This document shows positions 47,501-59,200 of a DNA stretch of 64,000 nucleotides, one piece after another. A program made the translations under genes and the position numbers. Each line of letters starts with the position of its first letter. The stretch's first letter is position 1. Below the pieces are notes generated by a model that ran no database searches, had not been told where the DNA came from, and saw nothing but the letters and a program-made list of their open reading frames with translations. Origin of the DNA: Marisa cornuarietis. Taxonomy: Eukaryota > Mollusca > Gastropoda > Architaenioglossa > Ampullariidae. The stretch spans positions 4,302,501 through 4,366,500 of the forward strand of contig SMMW01000046.1 of NCBI GenBank assembly GCA_004794655.1, written 5' to 3'.

Positions 47501-50500
47501 GGATGCAAAAAACCCCCAACACCAAAGATTTTTCTTCTGCTTTTATTTTCTTAAAGCTTACTTGAAGATGTGAAATTTAAAAAATCCCACAAAACTGACT
47601 GCTACGCAATGAACCTTGAATTTTAAAGAGTTAGCATGGTACACTGACACCAGTTTCAGGAAGCAGAGAGGGTATTTTTTTTTAAATACTGCCTGGTGAT
47701 CAAATAATGAAAATCAGTAAACACTGACTTCTGCTGTGACAAAATCAAGATTGTATATTCATACCACTGGTAAATAATCCCATCACAAAGAAACACATTA
47801 AAAATGATAAACATGCTGGTACTTGCCCTTCTGATGAGTCGAGAACATGCTTGCCATCCTCGGAGTCCAATATTCTTGTTGAAGGATATGTTTAGATGAC
47901 AAGTGGAGTCATAGTACTCGATCATATCAAATAATGCCACTGCACACTATCAAAAATAACAAAGAAATAATACCAACTTTGTCCCTTCATTGAAGAAAAA
48001 AAAGTCAGGCTAAAAACTGTTTCTATCCTTCAGAATTAAACCTCATTCCATTTCATTATTGGTTTTGAGAGTGTAATCTACCATTAGCACAAGTAATATT
48101 AATATTTCCCTGAATTCTAGTACCAGAGGTAATGAACCTCTCTCTCACACACAACATATACGCACACATGCACACACACACACACAGTCACCTCATCATC
48201 CAGATGACATGCTTCAAACTCAAGGATTTTGAACTGAACACGGCGGAAGATCTCCTCCAGTGCTTCGCAGTGCCTGGCTTCAATCTTATCTCCTGTCAAC
48301 AGTTTAACACCATTGCATTATACATACAAGTATATGATTGCTGAACATTAAATTTGTCTCATAATTAGCAATCACTGCCAAAACTCAAAGTAAAAATGAA
48401 CATCACACATGGTTATTATGCAAATGCCCATCAAACGAGAAACAAACTCTTACCTTTAACTACTAGTTTTTCCTCCCTTTTTCCATTGCAGGAGAATGCC
48501 TAGAATAGAGTACGATGATAATATAAAATGACATTTAAAGAAGAAATTTTAATTCTTTGTGATCAGAAATCATAAAATACTCATTAATAAAAATGAAAAT
48601 TTCATTTCAAACAATCACAAGCAATTATATAGTAAACTAAAGCTTGTTCTGTTTTACTAAAGTGAAACTTTTACGCTGTTTCTTGCTTTAATTCTGATTC
48701 TCATGTTTTCTGCACATTCAAAATATAGTAAAAAAAAAAGTACTCTTATAAAACCCTAAAATCCAGCTATTCTTAGTAATTGTTGATCTGGGATCAGCTT
48801 CTGGTTCCTTGGTGGTTTATAGTCCTAATGCTCTCATCATCACAAATATATTTTTTGTTTTTAATACTCATCAGTAATAAATGTACAGTATTTATTCTTT
48901 ACAGAATATATAATCTTTGTAATAAAACTTTCTGTATTTTCTGTCTCTTGCTTAAAGTAAAATATATGCATTACTGAAATTATAAGCAAGAATTTTCCAA
49001 GGCTGTTCAGTGACATATTAAGCCACAGGCAACATAGGAAAACAATCCTTTCACCCTCTATTTCAATGTATTGTACAAGAAACATTTTAAAACTCATAAT
49101 AATAATTTTAGAAAGATCAGGATAGGTACAAATTTGGTGTTAAGATGCATGTGAAGATGTTTTGGCTAGTATATAGGCCAGTCATAAAACAGCCCTCTCT
49201 GCATCTTACCCTCATGCCCATTAGTGAGAATACAGTAGTAAAGTAAAAATGCACCATACACTGCATGATAATAATACTGAACAATACTGAAATCTTTTAA
49301 AGAAAACTATAAATATAAACATAAAAAATAATGTCTATAATTTGTTTGTCTAAATATAGCAACAGTTTCATTTACATATTACAAACAATATTCAAATGCG
49401 AAAAAATTTATGGTAAGAAGGTAAATGTATGATCAATGTAATGAACGTGGACAACAAAATGTGATACACATATGGCCAACTTTTCTATGAACAGTCACAT
49501 ACCTGATGCTAGCACACAGTCAAAGTTGTAAGATATTGCTGATAAAAAATAAACCAAGGTATTTAACCAGGTATCTAATGAGATATGCATGCCCCCTCTT
49601 TGTTATTTCAACTCAAGCATTCATAATCTCATAATCATGCATGAATAAGGTCACATATGACTGTTTTGAATTTAGAAGGAATATCTATCATCGAAAAACT
49701 TTACCAAAAATCAACTTTATATCCCCTTAGGCCCGCGGTTCTCAACCTGGGGGGCGCGCTCCCCAAGGGGGGCGCAAGCTGCTGAAAAGGGGGCCGCAAA
49801 GGCGGTCATTTTCTCATATCTCATATAGGTATTAGTGGCTAAGGGGGGCGCGCGGACGTACCTTTATTCGTCTGGGGGGGCGTCACAAGTAAAAGGTTGA
49901 GAAACGCTGCCTTAGGCTGAACTATCAGACTAATGCATTCATGCACTAGAGTAAGACTATATAATGGTATTTTAAAAGCTTAAATGTATAATGCTGCTAT
50001 CTACTCACCTCAATTTGCTGAATTATTTTATACATTGGCTTGGTATTATATTTTTCGCAACTTTTTCTGTATGTTGATATAACTTCATTGGTAGTGCAAT
50101 TTCTAACTGCAAGAGTAAGCATACTTTCATTAAAAAAATAAAATTAAATGCAATATGGAAATTTCACTCCTAATCTATATCTAAGGATTTTTTAAAATTA
50201 TGCACTTTCCTGACTTTAATAGTGCATTAACAGAGTGCTATTTATCCTCCACACCACACCCACAAAAATGCATGTGGCACCTTGGCATTAACAAAATTAC
50301 TACATAGGAAAATTATACATAAAATATCTAAATAATGTGAATTGAAACATACACAATTTAAGATTAAGATGCTAGCTTCTAAAAATTGATTTTTACAGAT
50401 TTAATGAGTGAGATAGCCTTGAGTACATCAAACAATGAGCATAAAAGTACAGTAACTCATTGTGGTCAGTATAGGCTTCTCAAGTGTCTTTTTAGGTGGA

Positions 50501-51978
50501 AATTTGAATTTCTTTTACAATTTAAAAAATACAGATATTTTACTGATGTTTGGGAAGTAAGGTCTGTCTGTATAGCTATACAGGTAAAGCAGCGCATTGG
50601 TTCCACAATTTACATAATCATCCTACTAGTCCAAGACATCAAAATGGAGGACATTCTTTAGGATAAAATTTTAAATAAACAATAAATAAGTTAATTTCAA
50701 GTGAATTTTATTTAAAGTAAATATGTGCTGTCTGTCATTTCCGACATATCTCATCTGTAAACATAGTAAAAAAAAAAGTGAAAATCCAGAAAAACCATTC
50801 CTGAATCCCACTTTTGGCAAGGTGAGTAATAGAGCATCACTGCACACACTATTACCAATTTTGTTTTAAAATATTATTGGCCTGTTTTACAAACTTTAAC
50901 TAAGCACATACTCTCAACTTTTAAAAATAAGAAAAATGCATGTTTTATTCACCATTCAGACTGATATAAATATTATATCATATCTGAGTCAACTTTAAAA
51001 AACAGGTTATATTTCTTTCATGTTTAGTTACCTCTGTTATCTTAAAACAAGACTGAATCTTTAACAACTTGAACAGAAAATGTTTATAAAATCAAAATTT
51101 AAAGGCTAATTTAAAAGATTATTAGATTACAAACAGTAATATTTGTGTGGCTTATGGATAAAATTTCACATACATACCAATTTTACTCATTCTGTTTACT
51201 AAAGCTATTTAGCATATAATACTTTCAATGCCTTTACATATATATTCAACACTGCATCAAAACTGTTCATATATTTGCATACAAATATTATGTTTGGCAC
51301 ATTGTATAAATGAAGTTTGTTAATTAATGAGTAATGAATTAATAAAGAAAATGAAAATATAGAATTCATAATTATGCACATATTTCGAAAACGGAATTAC
51401 ATTGTAACAAAACGTGTGCATATGCACTGTTTTCGAAATCTGGCCTCTCTTTCGAAAAAAATTCCAAGGTACATTTAACTACAAAATTCTGAAGCTCATA
51501 CGAAAAATTCAGTTTGTATGTAGGCCAGTAAGTAAAAGGATTAGGATGAAGACCAAAGAAGCTCTTTTTAGATGGTTTGTGAAATAACGTCCTCGAAATC
51601 TCGCACTAAAACTAGAGTATACAATTGCAGGTTACCATTTTTCCACGGATCAGGCGCGTCGTGGTATGTAGATACCAAATCACCAGCCGGAAATGATATT
51701 TTATTTCGACTCTTCATCTTTGACGGAGAACTTCTCTGTTTCTCGTCAAGATATTCGTCACTGTAGCTGCTGCTGTCTGCTCCGATAGTTAACGACCCTC
51801 CCCCACTGTCAGCTGCATCTTTCACTTTGTTTACTTCCTGTCCTTCTAAAAGCCCGTTTTCAGCCAAGGAACAGACGCTTGTCTTACTTGACATCGACAG
51901 CTGACCAACAATTTCCGACATTATCATGTTTTTGCTGTCTTCAACATTTTCAAACAAACCCAGCTTTATACTGGTCAT
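35537..51978 (-). CDS. PPP1R37: Protein phosphatase 1 regulatory subunit 37 (LRR protein)
   Basis: Leucine-rich-repeat protein that binds and inhibits PP1. Fourteen exons, 1165 residues: 51636-51978, 50009-50106, 48454-48499, 48192-48292, 47823-47946, 47183-47350, 46676-46821, 46191-46316, 45812-45953, 45279-45445, 43201-43401, 41282-42950, 37043-37120 and 35537-35625. All phases close. An RVxF-type PP1-docking motif, KISFP, is at 93-97, followed by DAPDPWK. RNI-like LRRs follow: ALFDMIEYYDS, LLDLRNNHLQ, LVLWNNQIT, LETLNLGHNN and LRLDLREND match the family block by block. A Glu/Gln-rich coiled coil (exon 43201) precedes a long acidic, Ser/Pro-rich region in one 1669-nt exon. The last two exons add DEFERDLDAMLASIRSEL and a polar tail, ending in TGA at 35537. 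The intron before the penultimate exon carries nested transposons. Longer than human PPP1R37 (about 690 residues by memory), mainly in the C-terminal half. Confidence 0.92.
36347..36374. repeat. (TG)n microsatellite
   Basis: Uninterrupted GT dinucleotide run ending in GCGCATGC, in the last intron of PPP1R37. Similar short runs occur at about 21992-22014 and 48150-48187. Confidence 0.8.
38480..40197 (-). mobile_element. hAT DNA transposon with ZBED-type transposase pseudogene
   Basis: 1718 bp bounded by terminal inverted repeats (CAGTGTTTCTCAATC at left; the right end reads CAGTGGTTCTCAACC in reverse complement) and an exact 8-bp target duplication TTCTACAC at 38472-38479 and 40198-40205, diagnostic of hAT. 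The minus strand encodes a broken transposase. Near 39600-39860 is a BED-finger region (QYSEDYLGYGFV, LKRHLQTKHAELKD, PVGYFKRQQ) with a frameshift. Around 39010-39180 is a catalytic-domain piece (EMADDIIQQV, FALHLDESTDLSN, AQLMIFIQYVD). Near 38740-38900 is a C-terminal piece (DFWHSVRKEYEDLS). It resembles the ZBED5/SCAND3-type hAT lineage. Large internal deletion and a nested LINE end show it is inactive. Confidence 0.85.
39193..39418 (-). mobile_element. L2-like LINE 3' end nested in the hAT element
   Basis: 226 bp flanked by AGTAT on both sides (39188-39192 and 39419-39423) and splitting the transposase between DDT and VSRQIQEM. Read on minus it ends in GCGCTAAGAGCATGCTCTC ... AATCTTCACTATTATTATTATT, the same tail as the copy at 15040-15596. 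The 5' truncation is typical of LINE insertion. Confidence 0.8.
40206..40630 (-). mobile_element. LINE reverse-transcriptase fragment hit by the hAT element
   Basis: Minus-strand translation gives VEEQAGFHVGRSTVQQIFN, VLIEKHI, NFFNFKMAFHRAWHQGLW, NIEANLIQTIKSLYDS and GCSLSPVLFNIYLECIV, the finger and palm blocks of a non-LTR RT. The reading continues briefly on the other side of the hAT element (below 38472), so the LINE was there first. Same family as 14860-16290, by matching context around the FADD block. Confidence 0.75.
40737..40915 (-). mobile_element. SINE (family A), minus orientation
   Basis: Reverse complement: GGCAGTCTGAGAGTGCAATG, TTAGCACCTGTCACCAAGAC, GGCTGTCCTGGGTTAAGATC, CAGGGCTGGCTTCTTTGCCA and TTTAGTTGCTGGCTCGGCC. 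Full-length or nearly so, immediately beside the LINE fragment. Confidence 0.75.
49733..49909. mobile_element. Non-autonomous hAT MITE, 177 bp
   Basis: Terminal inverted repeats CCGCGGTTCTCAACC and GGTTGAGAAACGCTG (13 of 15 match) and an exact 8-bp target duplication CCTTAGGC (49725-49732 and 49910-49917). GC-rich with G runs against an AT-rich intron. The TIR resembles that of the hAT element at 38480, so it may have been mobilised by a related transposase. Confidence 0.85.
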
Positions 51979-52469
51979 AAAATGTTTCCTATTCTTTCAT
52001 GAGGACTCCCCCTGCCAACTAGCCGCCATTCTCTGCCTGCGTCACACAACTTCCGTGAATGATTTTCTAACCTCAAATATGATTGGCTGTAATATTGCCG
52101 CAAACCAAGAAAATGTCGGTTCTCTTTATGTCTGCTTTGGCGGATATTTCGAGTTTGGCCATCAAAAGGACGTGCTGCACATCTATGAAAAATTTCATTG
52201 TGTCCTTTTGAGAGAAAAGTTAGTTATTACTGCATGATATTTAAACCGTATTTATATATGGGCATATAGAGTAACAGGTGATTAGAGTTATTACCGTAAC
52301 TGATTTAATTTTAAATAAACTTGGCTAAGTAGGAAAATGAAACTTGATGTTAGAGCCGAAGATGTAGTGTAAACGCAAACTGGATGAATCAGGACGATCT
52401 ATAAACTGGAAAGACAAAAACTAGAAAGTTAACTGTGTTCACTAAAAAAAGTTATAGCTTGCAGCTCAG
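51979..52469. promoter_or_regulatory. Head-to-head promoter region, PPP1R37 / VRK1
   Basis: PPP1R37 starts at 51978 on minus. On the plus side a good donor (CTCAG/GTGAGTTT) at 52469/52470 would end a non-coding VRK1 first exon, joined to the acceptor TTGTTCCAG ending at 53272. Both start sites would then lie in this 0.5 kb, which is locally less AT-rich. Promoter role is inferred. Confidence 0.45.
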
Positions 52470-53281
52470 GTGAGTTTCATACGATTTTGAATGCAATGAC
52501 AGTAATGCGACCGTTCATTTTTTTTTTATTTTGGTCGCTATTATAGAAATCTTTCATTTTGTAACTATGTAATTGCTAAATCTTAACCATAGTCACACTG
52601 AGAGCTAAGTATAAAAAGAACAAGATTTATTTGCTTGAAAACTGTCATAACAGTGGATTTTTGGAGGCTTGATTGTATTTTCGTTTTTTGCTTGTTATTG
52701 CTAGACATAAGCATGATCCACAAAAGTTCAAGGTATATAAGGCATGAAAACATGTATTAATCATTGCTGTCACAGGTGTTTTTATGTATGGATAAACATA
52801 ATGCATAGGTCTAGGTAGTAATAGTAGTAACAGTGCTCTGGAAACTTTTGAATTGTCAACACTGAATAAAAAAAAAAAGCAGGTTCAGAATATGTAAACT
52901 GAAGTAAGATTTTTTTGGGAGATGAAGTTTTTTTTTCATCTTTAAAATTGCACAAAGGAGCCAAGGAAAAGGAATGTTACTGTAGTTACATTTTCGGAAG
53001 TGTAATACTTGATGACACTCACATTTTCTCATTGCATTCCTTTTATCTAAAGACAGCGTGACACAAAGGCTGTAAATTTCTGGGCAATTGTTTTATACTG
53101 CCTTGTCATTCATAAATCATTGTTTTCTTTTCAAATAATCTTCATTTTATTTATTATGTATTTTGTATTATAGATATATGTATCACACATGCTTATGTGT
53201 GTATGTTTGAATGTTAGAAAGAAAGGTTTAAAAAAAAAGATTACCATTTAAATACTACCATTTTTGTTCCAGAACACTAAG

Positions 53282-56200
53282 ATGCCACGTTCAGGTGCAA
53301 AAGGTGCAGGTATACAATTTTTTTATTGTAAATATTTTAAGTATGTACAAAATTTGGTATATAATGCTAAAGTATCAATCGAGAGTCCAAACTGCTGAGT
53401 ATGAAGTGGGATGCAGATCTTATTAGAAGTTGATCTTACTATATAAATACAGAGGTAATTCTAGGCTGCGGCCTTGTGGGATTCCCGCAAAGTTTCGCTG
53501 AGGGGCGCATAGTCTGAAAGTCAGCAAAAATACCGTGGCTGGCGCACTTTTGAACATGCAATGCGACACTTCAAAAATAATTGTTGTCATTCTTCGCGCT
53601 GGTTTGAAACCGACCCACTAGAATTGATGCTAATGACTGGACAGTTTTCAAACTGACCAGTTGTTATCCATCTGATGCAACCAAAATACTTATCAAATTT
53701 TGGGAGTAATGTTTCTCATTCTCATTTAATTATTTTTGTAATTTTCAAATGCTGAGTATTCTTAAAATTTGCAGGACCAAAGAAGAGTCAAGCACCCACT
53801 GCCTACAAGCTGCCAGAACAGTTTAAAAGTGGTGAGATCCTGAGTCAGACTCAGCCACAAAAGAAGAAATGGCAGCTTGGTGATGTTATTGGTCAGGGTG
53901 GATTTGGACTAATTTATAAAGGTGATTTAATAATAATAATAATAAAGTGCATTTTTATAGCACACTTCCCTAGTCAACAGAAGGCTCAATGCAGTTTACA
54001 AGAGAAAGGCTAATACACAAAGTAAGATAGACAAGATACACATAACACACAGACAGACAGTCTGCAAACAGAGAGAAGCAGATCAAAACACAAAAAACAA
54101 AATAGAAAAACCCACACACAAAGCATGTACGAGAAGATTGGATTCTCGGTTGTATTTAAAATAAAAGTTGGCTGATGTCGTGCCCCATCCCTGCCTGCCG
54201 TGCAAGCTCAAGATGCTTCACAGTAGGTAGTGCGACATCAAAATAAGCTGACAACATAACAGAATGATGTAGATTATGCAGACTGTGTGCTCAACACCAA
54301 AGTGTAGTGTGTACATAGAGTATAAACCACATTCCACAGTCCACTTACCAAACAAGCACGAAGACACATCCATAACCCCAAGCACCACACCCAACAGGTG
54401 GCCCAAGTCACGGTGGGACAATGCCCAAGTGGGCCCAGGTCCTAGTGCGGATGGGTGATGACAGTGTGGCCTGCCTCTTTCCTCCTCGTACTTATGTCTC
54501 GCAGGTCTTTTCAGCTTTATTCTTTCTTTTTCCTCAAAGCTCTTGTTTCTTTCACTGCCGTTTTTTCCTATTCTATCCTCTGCCTTTTGGTCCTTTCCCC
54601 TTTTTTCAATGTTTCCCATAAATCTCTTTCTTTAGAGCCCCTATGTTCGCTGTGTCTGGGGGAGAATGGGATCCTGGAGGCTGAGGTCACTGATGGATTG
54701 CGGCCCTTCATACTAACATTCCTCTTTGTCCCTGACTTCTCCTAGACAGGAGGTTGGTGCTGGCCCTCACTAATCAATCAGCTGGTTGTGCAATGCACTA
54801 GCTCTGCTAGAAGGTCGCATCCTGGGTCAATCTGACCCACATTCTCATGGGTCAGAGTATACTTCTCATGTAGACATGGTGCAGCCCTGCTGGATATATC
54901 CATGAGGTACCGCTTGGCTGCATCCCTTAGATAGACTCCTTGGTGGGTAGGGAGCAAGAGAAATGAAGCATTTTTCCTCATGGCCAAACAATTTTCTTAC
55001 TCTGGAAAACGCTCTTGACCTTTTGACGACAATGCCTCAGACAGTGAGGAGGAGGCATGTGATGCAGTAACAAAGATTGTAAATGGGGCATGGCCTCTTT
55101 TTTTTTATTGTGGAGAGTGGGGATCCTGAGGGAATGTAACGTATCATGGCTCAAACTCCATGTTATTTTAATATTTGTTCAAAGCATGGGTAGAATAGCA
55201 GCACATTCTTGGGAAGCCACGTGACCGCATGAAACAAACCTACATTTTTACACCACACCATGTTCATTAAGGAATTTGAGACTCCTTTTATTAAAAAAAA
55301 GATGTGAGCAAGTCAACATTGTGTGGTGTAATTTTGCCCAACACTAATTCAGGTGAGAGTCCACCCTGACTACACGACAAAGTAAACTGATGTATTTGGC
55401 CAGCGTGGATCCCACGTAGCAATAGTATCACTAAGCAATCACCTTAGTTACTCAGCTGCTGAGGGTTTGATTGGTTTAAACCAGTAGACGGGGATTAAGA
55501 TAGGGTTCGCAATGGACGCTGACATCTCTACCGAAGGGTAGTAGCTGAATCAGTGCCTACACTGAGGGTCAAACATAGCCAAGCTGGATTCAGCGGAGAT
55601 CTCTGAGACACCATGGACCTCTACAGCGGTATCTACTGAGGTTGAAACACTCCTGGCGAAGGGCAGTGCTGAATCGGTATCTACACCAGGGATTGACTAT
55701 AGCAAGGCTGATCTTCCAAGTCGTGATTTGGTTGAGTTCCTCTTGGATTATAATGTTCTAATTCGTCAGGTCGGGTGGACTTCTTCTGTGCTATTGGATA
55801 TGATCTGCCAGTCATCAGTTTGGCTGAACTATGTCTGTGCTGACGGTTCACCCGCTTTGGATATAATTTGCTGGTCATCAGTTTGGGTGAACATATATGC
55901 TGTCAGTTCACCTGTCTTAGATATAACCTTGTGATTGTCGGTTTAGGTGGACTTGTATACTGGCGAAGTGAACTCCTGTGTGTTGGTCTCATCTGATCGT
56001 TTCTGCAGGATTACCTGACCGTCAGATCGACAAAGCAGATTGGTGACATTGCCAGGGAGACCCTAACTTTCTATCAGTATTAGACAGTTCTCTATTTCTT
56101 TTTCCATTTAATTTCTTCCTTTCTTTTAAAACATTAAATGTGGAATTGCTGGCCGGGCCTTTTTCTGTGAAAAAGGAAGAAGAGTGCTGCGAGCGTAGCT

Positions 56201-59200
56201 ACATGTAGATGTACATTCTCACTCGCATAAGTGCACTCTTCACTAAAAGCGTTACAGAAACTGTCCCCCTTTGCCATTGAGAAAGGCTTTCAAAACATTT
56301 CTTCAAACTTTTCATCCATCAAATGTCTAAAAACTGGACAATTCCTGGTCCAGTGTAAAAATCAAAAAGCTTCAGAAACATTACGACATTTGGATGGAAA
56401 ACATATTTCCTCACCTTCATTCTCCCCAAACCTCCAAAATTTATTCAAATTGGTTATCTTCAGATGAAAGTGGCACTCATTCCCTCATCCTTACGTTGTT
56501 TTAATTGCCAAAGGTTTGGACACGGGTCGGCTGCATGTCGATCAGCAACAGGCTGTGTAAAGTGCAGGAAGTCACACTCCTGTAACGAATGTTAATGGAA
56601 CACCCAAATGTGCAGGATGTCATTCAGCCTCTTCCCAGGACTGTCCTTGTTGGAGGGAGGAAGCTATAATCCAACGCATAAAAGCAGAACAGGGTTTATC
56701 TTACCCAAAGTCTTGTCACCATGTCATGGAAAACCTTCAAGTTTCTGCCCAAGCAGCTGGAAACCCCTTTTGCAGGGGTGGTCCCTTTGCATACTGTGCA
56801 GTCTTCTTGCCAAACAGACATTAAATGGTTACATACAGAAACCCCCCAGCTCACACACACTCATTCCACCTTCATCTACAGAGCCAACACAGCAGACCAA
56901 ACCTCTTACCCCTCAACCAATCCCAGCATACACCTCAACCCGACCTTCAGCACGTGCACCCACACACACTCATCAAACTTCAATGACTGCACCAACAAAA
57001 TCTCAGGCCACAGTACTACCCATTCCCCAACAAACATCCTTCCAAATCAATCCTGGCATATATTAAGTTCATTCAAATGTTTCACCTGATACAATAGGGC
57101 CTGTGTGTTTAAATTTTTTTATTTTTACATAACTAAGAAAAGAGTAATCTCCATCCTCTTCCAGTATCATTATGTCAACCTTTGAGTGGTCATGTACATT
57201 GCTTTCACCATGAAATAGCCTTAGTTGCTGACATGGCATAAAACACCAGTTAACTAACAGTCTTCCAGTATCATTATGTCAACTTTGAGTGGTCATGTAC
57301 ATTGCTTTCGCCGTGAGATAGCCTTAGTTGCTGACATGCTGTAAAACACCAATTAACAGTGGAACGATGAATGAGCCCCAACACATGCAAAAGTATGCTG
57401 ATCAACAGATGCCAAATGGAACTGAAATCATAGTCAAATGATCTATGTCGATCGTGAAGTCTCCCAGTTGGAATGAAATTGAAGCCACTGACATGGGTTG
57501 AAGGAACATGTTCCAAATACATGATGACAGGCATGTCAAAAACACACATCAACAAGTTCAGCACTAAGAAAACATCAGATAAGACAAAAATACGTCGGAG
57601 AGCAGCCCTCTTCAGCCAGTTAGATGTCACTCTTAGTCATTGGAAATATATTTTATTTGATATAGATCATGTTAGTGAGAGCTTAGTTATGGTATCATTT
57701 TCCCGATTTATTTCTGGGGATTGAAACAAACAGGGCCTCCCCTTACCAGATGGTCGTTACTGGCAGGTGTGGGTCAGCTATCTAATCCAAAATGTCATCA
57801 TATTAACTGTGTTTGATTAATAAACTACTGGAGTTGCTTTTTTCTGGATTGCAGCTTCTGATGTAACAGACTCGGAACCCTCTTCTGATCCCCCCTATGT
57901 AATCAAAATTGTAAGTTACTATATCTTCCAAATTTCTCACCATTGTAAAATCTTTCTGGTTTTTAATAAATTTTAGGATAGTGCATGTTCTGTGGATTCT
58001 TAGTGGACTTTGTATTCTTTGACTGTTAAAATAACGAAGTAAAGTAAGTTGCAAGATCAACACTGCAGCACATCCTCACAGAGCTTGGATATTATTGTTA
58101 TGTGTTCATTTTCCTGAGTCTTCTTTTTTCTCTCTTCCGAGGCAGTTTTTAAAAAAAAATATACTGATCATTTGTTAAAACATTTCCAGGAACCTTTAGA
58201 TAATGGACCTCTCTTCTGTGAATTCCATTTTTACCAGAGAGCTGCCAAGCCAGAATTCAGTAAGCTGTTTTTTTCTGTTTGGGTTTGGCTTTCATTTTAT
58301 TTTTTTTATTATTTTTTTTTTTAAGATTTTGACAAGCATTTTGGTTTTGAGAATGCTTGATGTTTACAGTCAATCAGTTTTTCATGGAGGTATGTGTGGT
58401 GACATGGGAATGAAACCAGGATTGAGAGAATAATGAAGATTAGCTGTCCTGGGTTCAGATCTCGTCTCAGACCTGCTGTTCATTCTCTGCATAAGGCATC
58501 TGTTTCCAAGGATGGCTTCTTTGCCGTGATATAGTCTTAGTTGCTGGCTCTGTAAAACACCCTATGTACATACCACAGCCAAGGTGTGTACATAGTTTTG
58601 TTATGTACTTTGTAGGCGACTGTGAACCTAATGGCTTTGTGTAGTACATATGTGGTGTTATTTGTTTTAGGCCCAGTAACAATGTATGTATTGGGGCAGC
58701 CTTTAGGCCAGGGTTGGGAATGTCTGGCCTGTGGGATGTATATAGCCCACAAAATTATTTGGTTTGGTCTGGCTAAGATAACTGCGGGTGAGACTTAAAA
58801 TTCAATAAATCTAGAAGGTTTTTTTCATAGCAACATAAATTTATATTAAATGAATCATAATAATGACACATTTTAAGGGAAAAGCAGTTAAGATCCATTA
58901 TGGGGTAGACAGGACAGACATACTCTTCTCATCAGCTGCCTGCAGTTCTTCTGCCTGTGTTATGTTGACTTTGACAACAGTACCAGGCAGGCTGAGAGTT
59001 TACATGTTGTGAAAGTCTTAACACACTGGCAGTGCTACACCTTGGCCAAATATAGCAAGCTAATTTATAAATTGATACTTTTATATGGTCTGCGAATAAT
59101 GTTATAAATATCCAAATGATCCTTGACAGAAAATCGTTCCCAACCCCTGCTTTAGGAAATTATTTTGTCTTGTGGAAGCAACTTGAAAGTGACTGCGTAT

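Noticed and set aside
54218..54619. 133-codon minus-strand ORF
   Set aside because: Within repeat-derived DNA of VRK1 intron 2; no recognisable domain and no conserved start.
56608..57066. 152-codon Thr/Pro-rich ORF
   Set aside because: Continuation of the frameshifted LINE ORF1 region; overlapping frames are equally open because of CA-rich low complexity.
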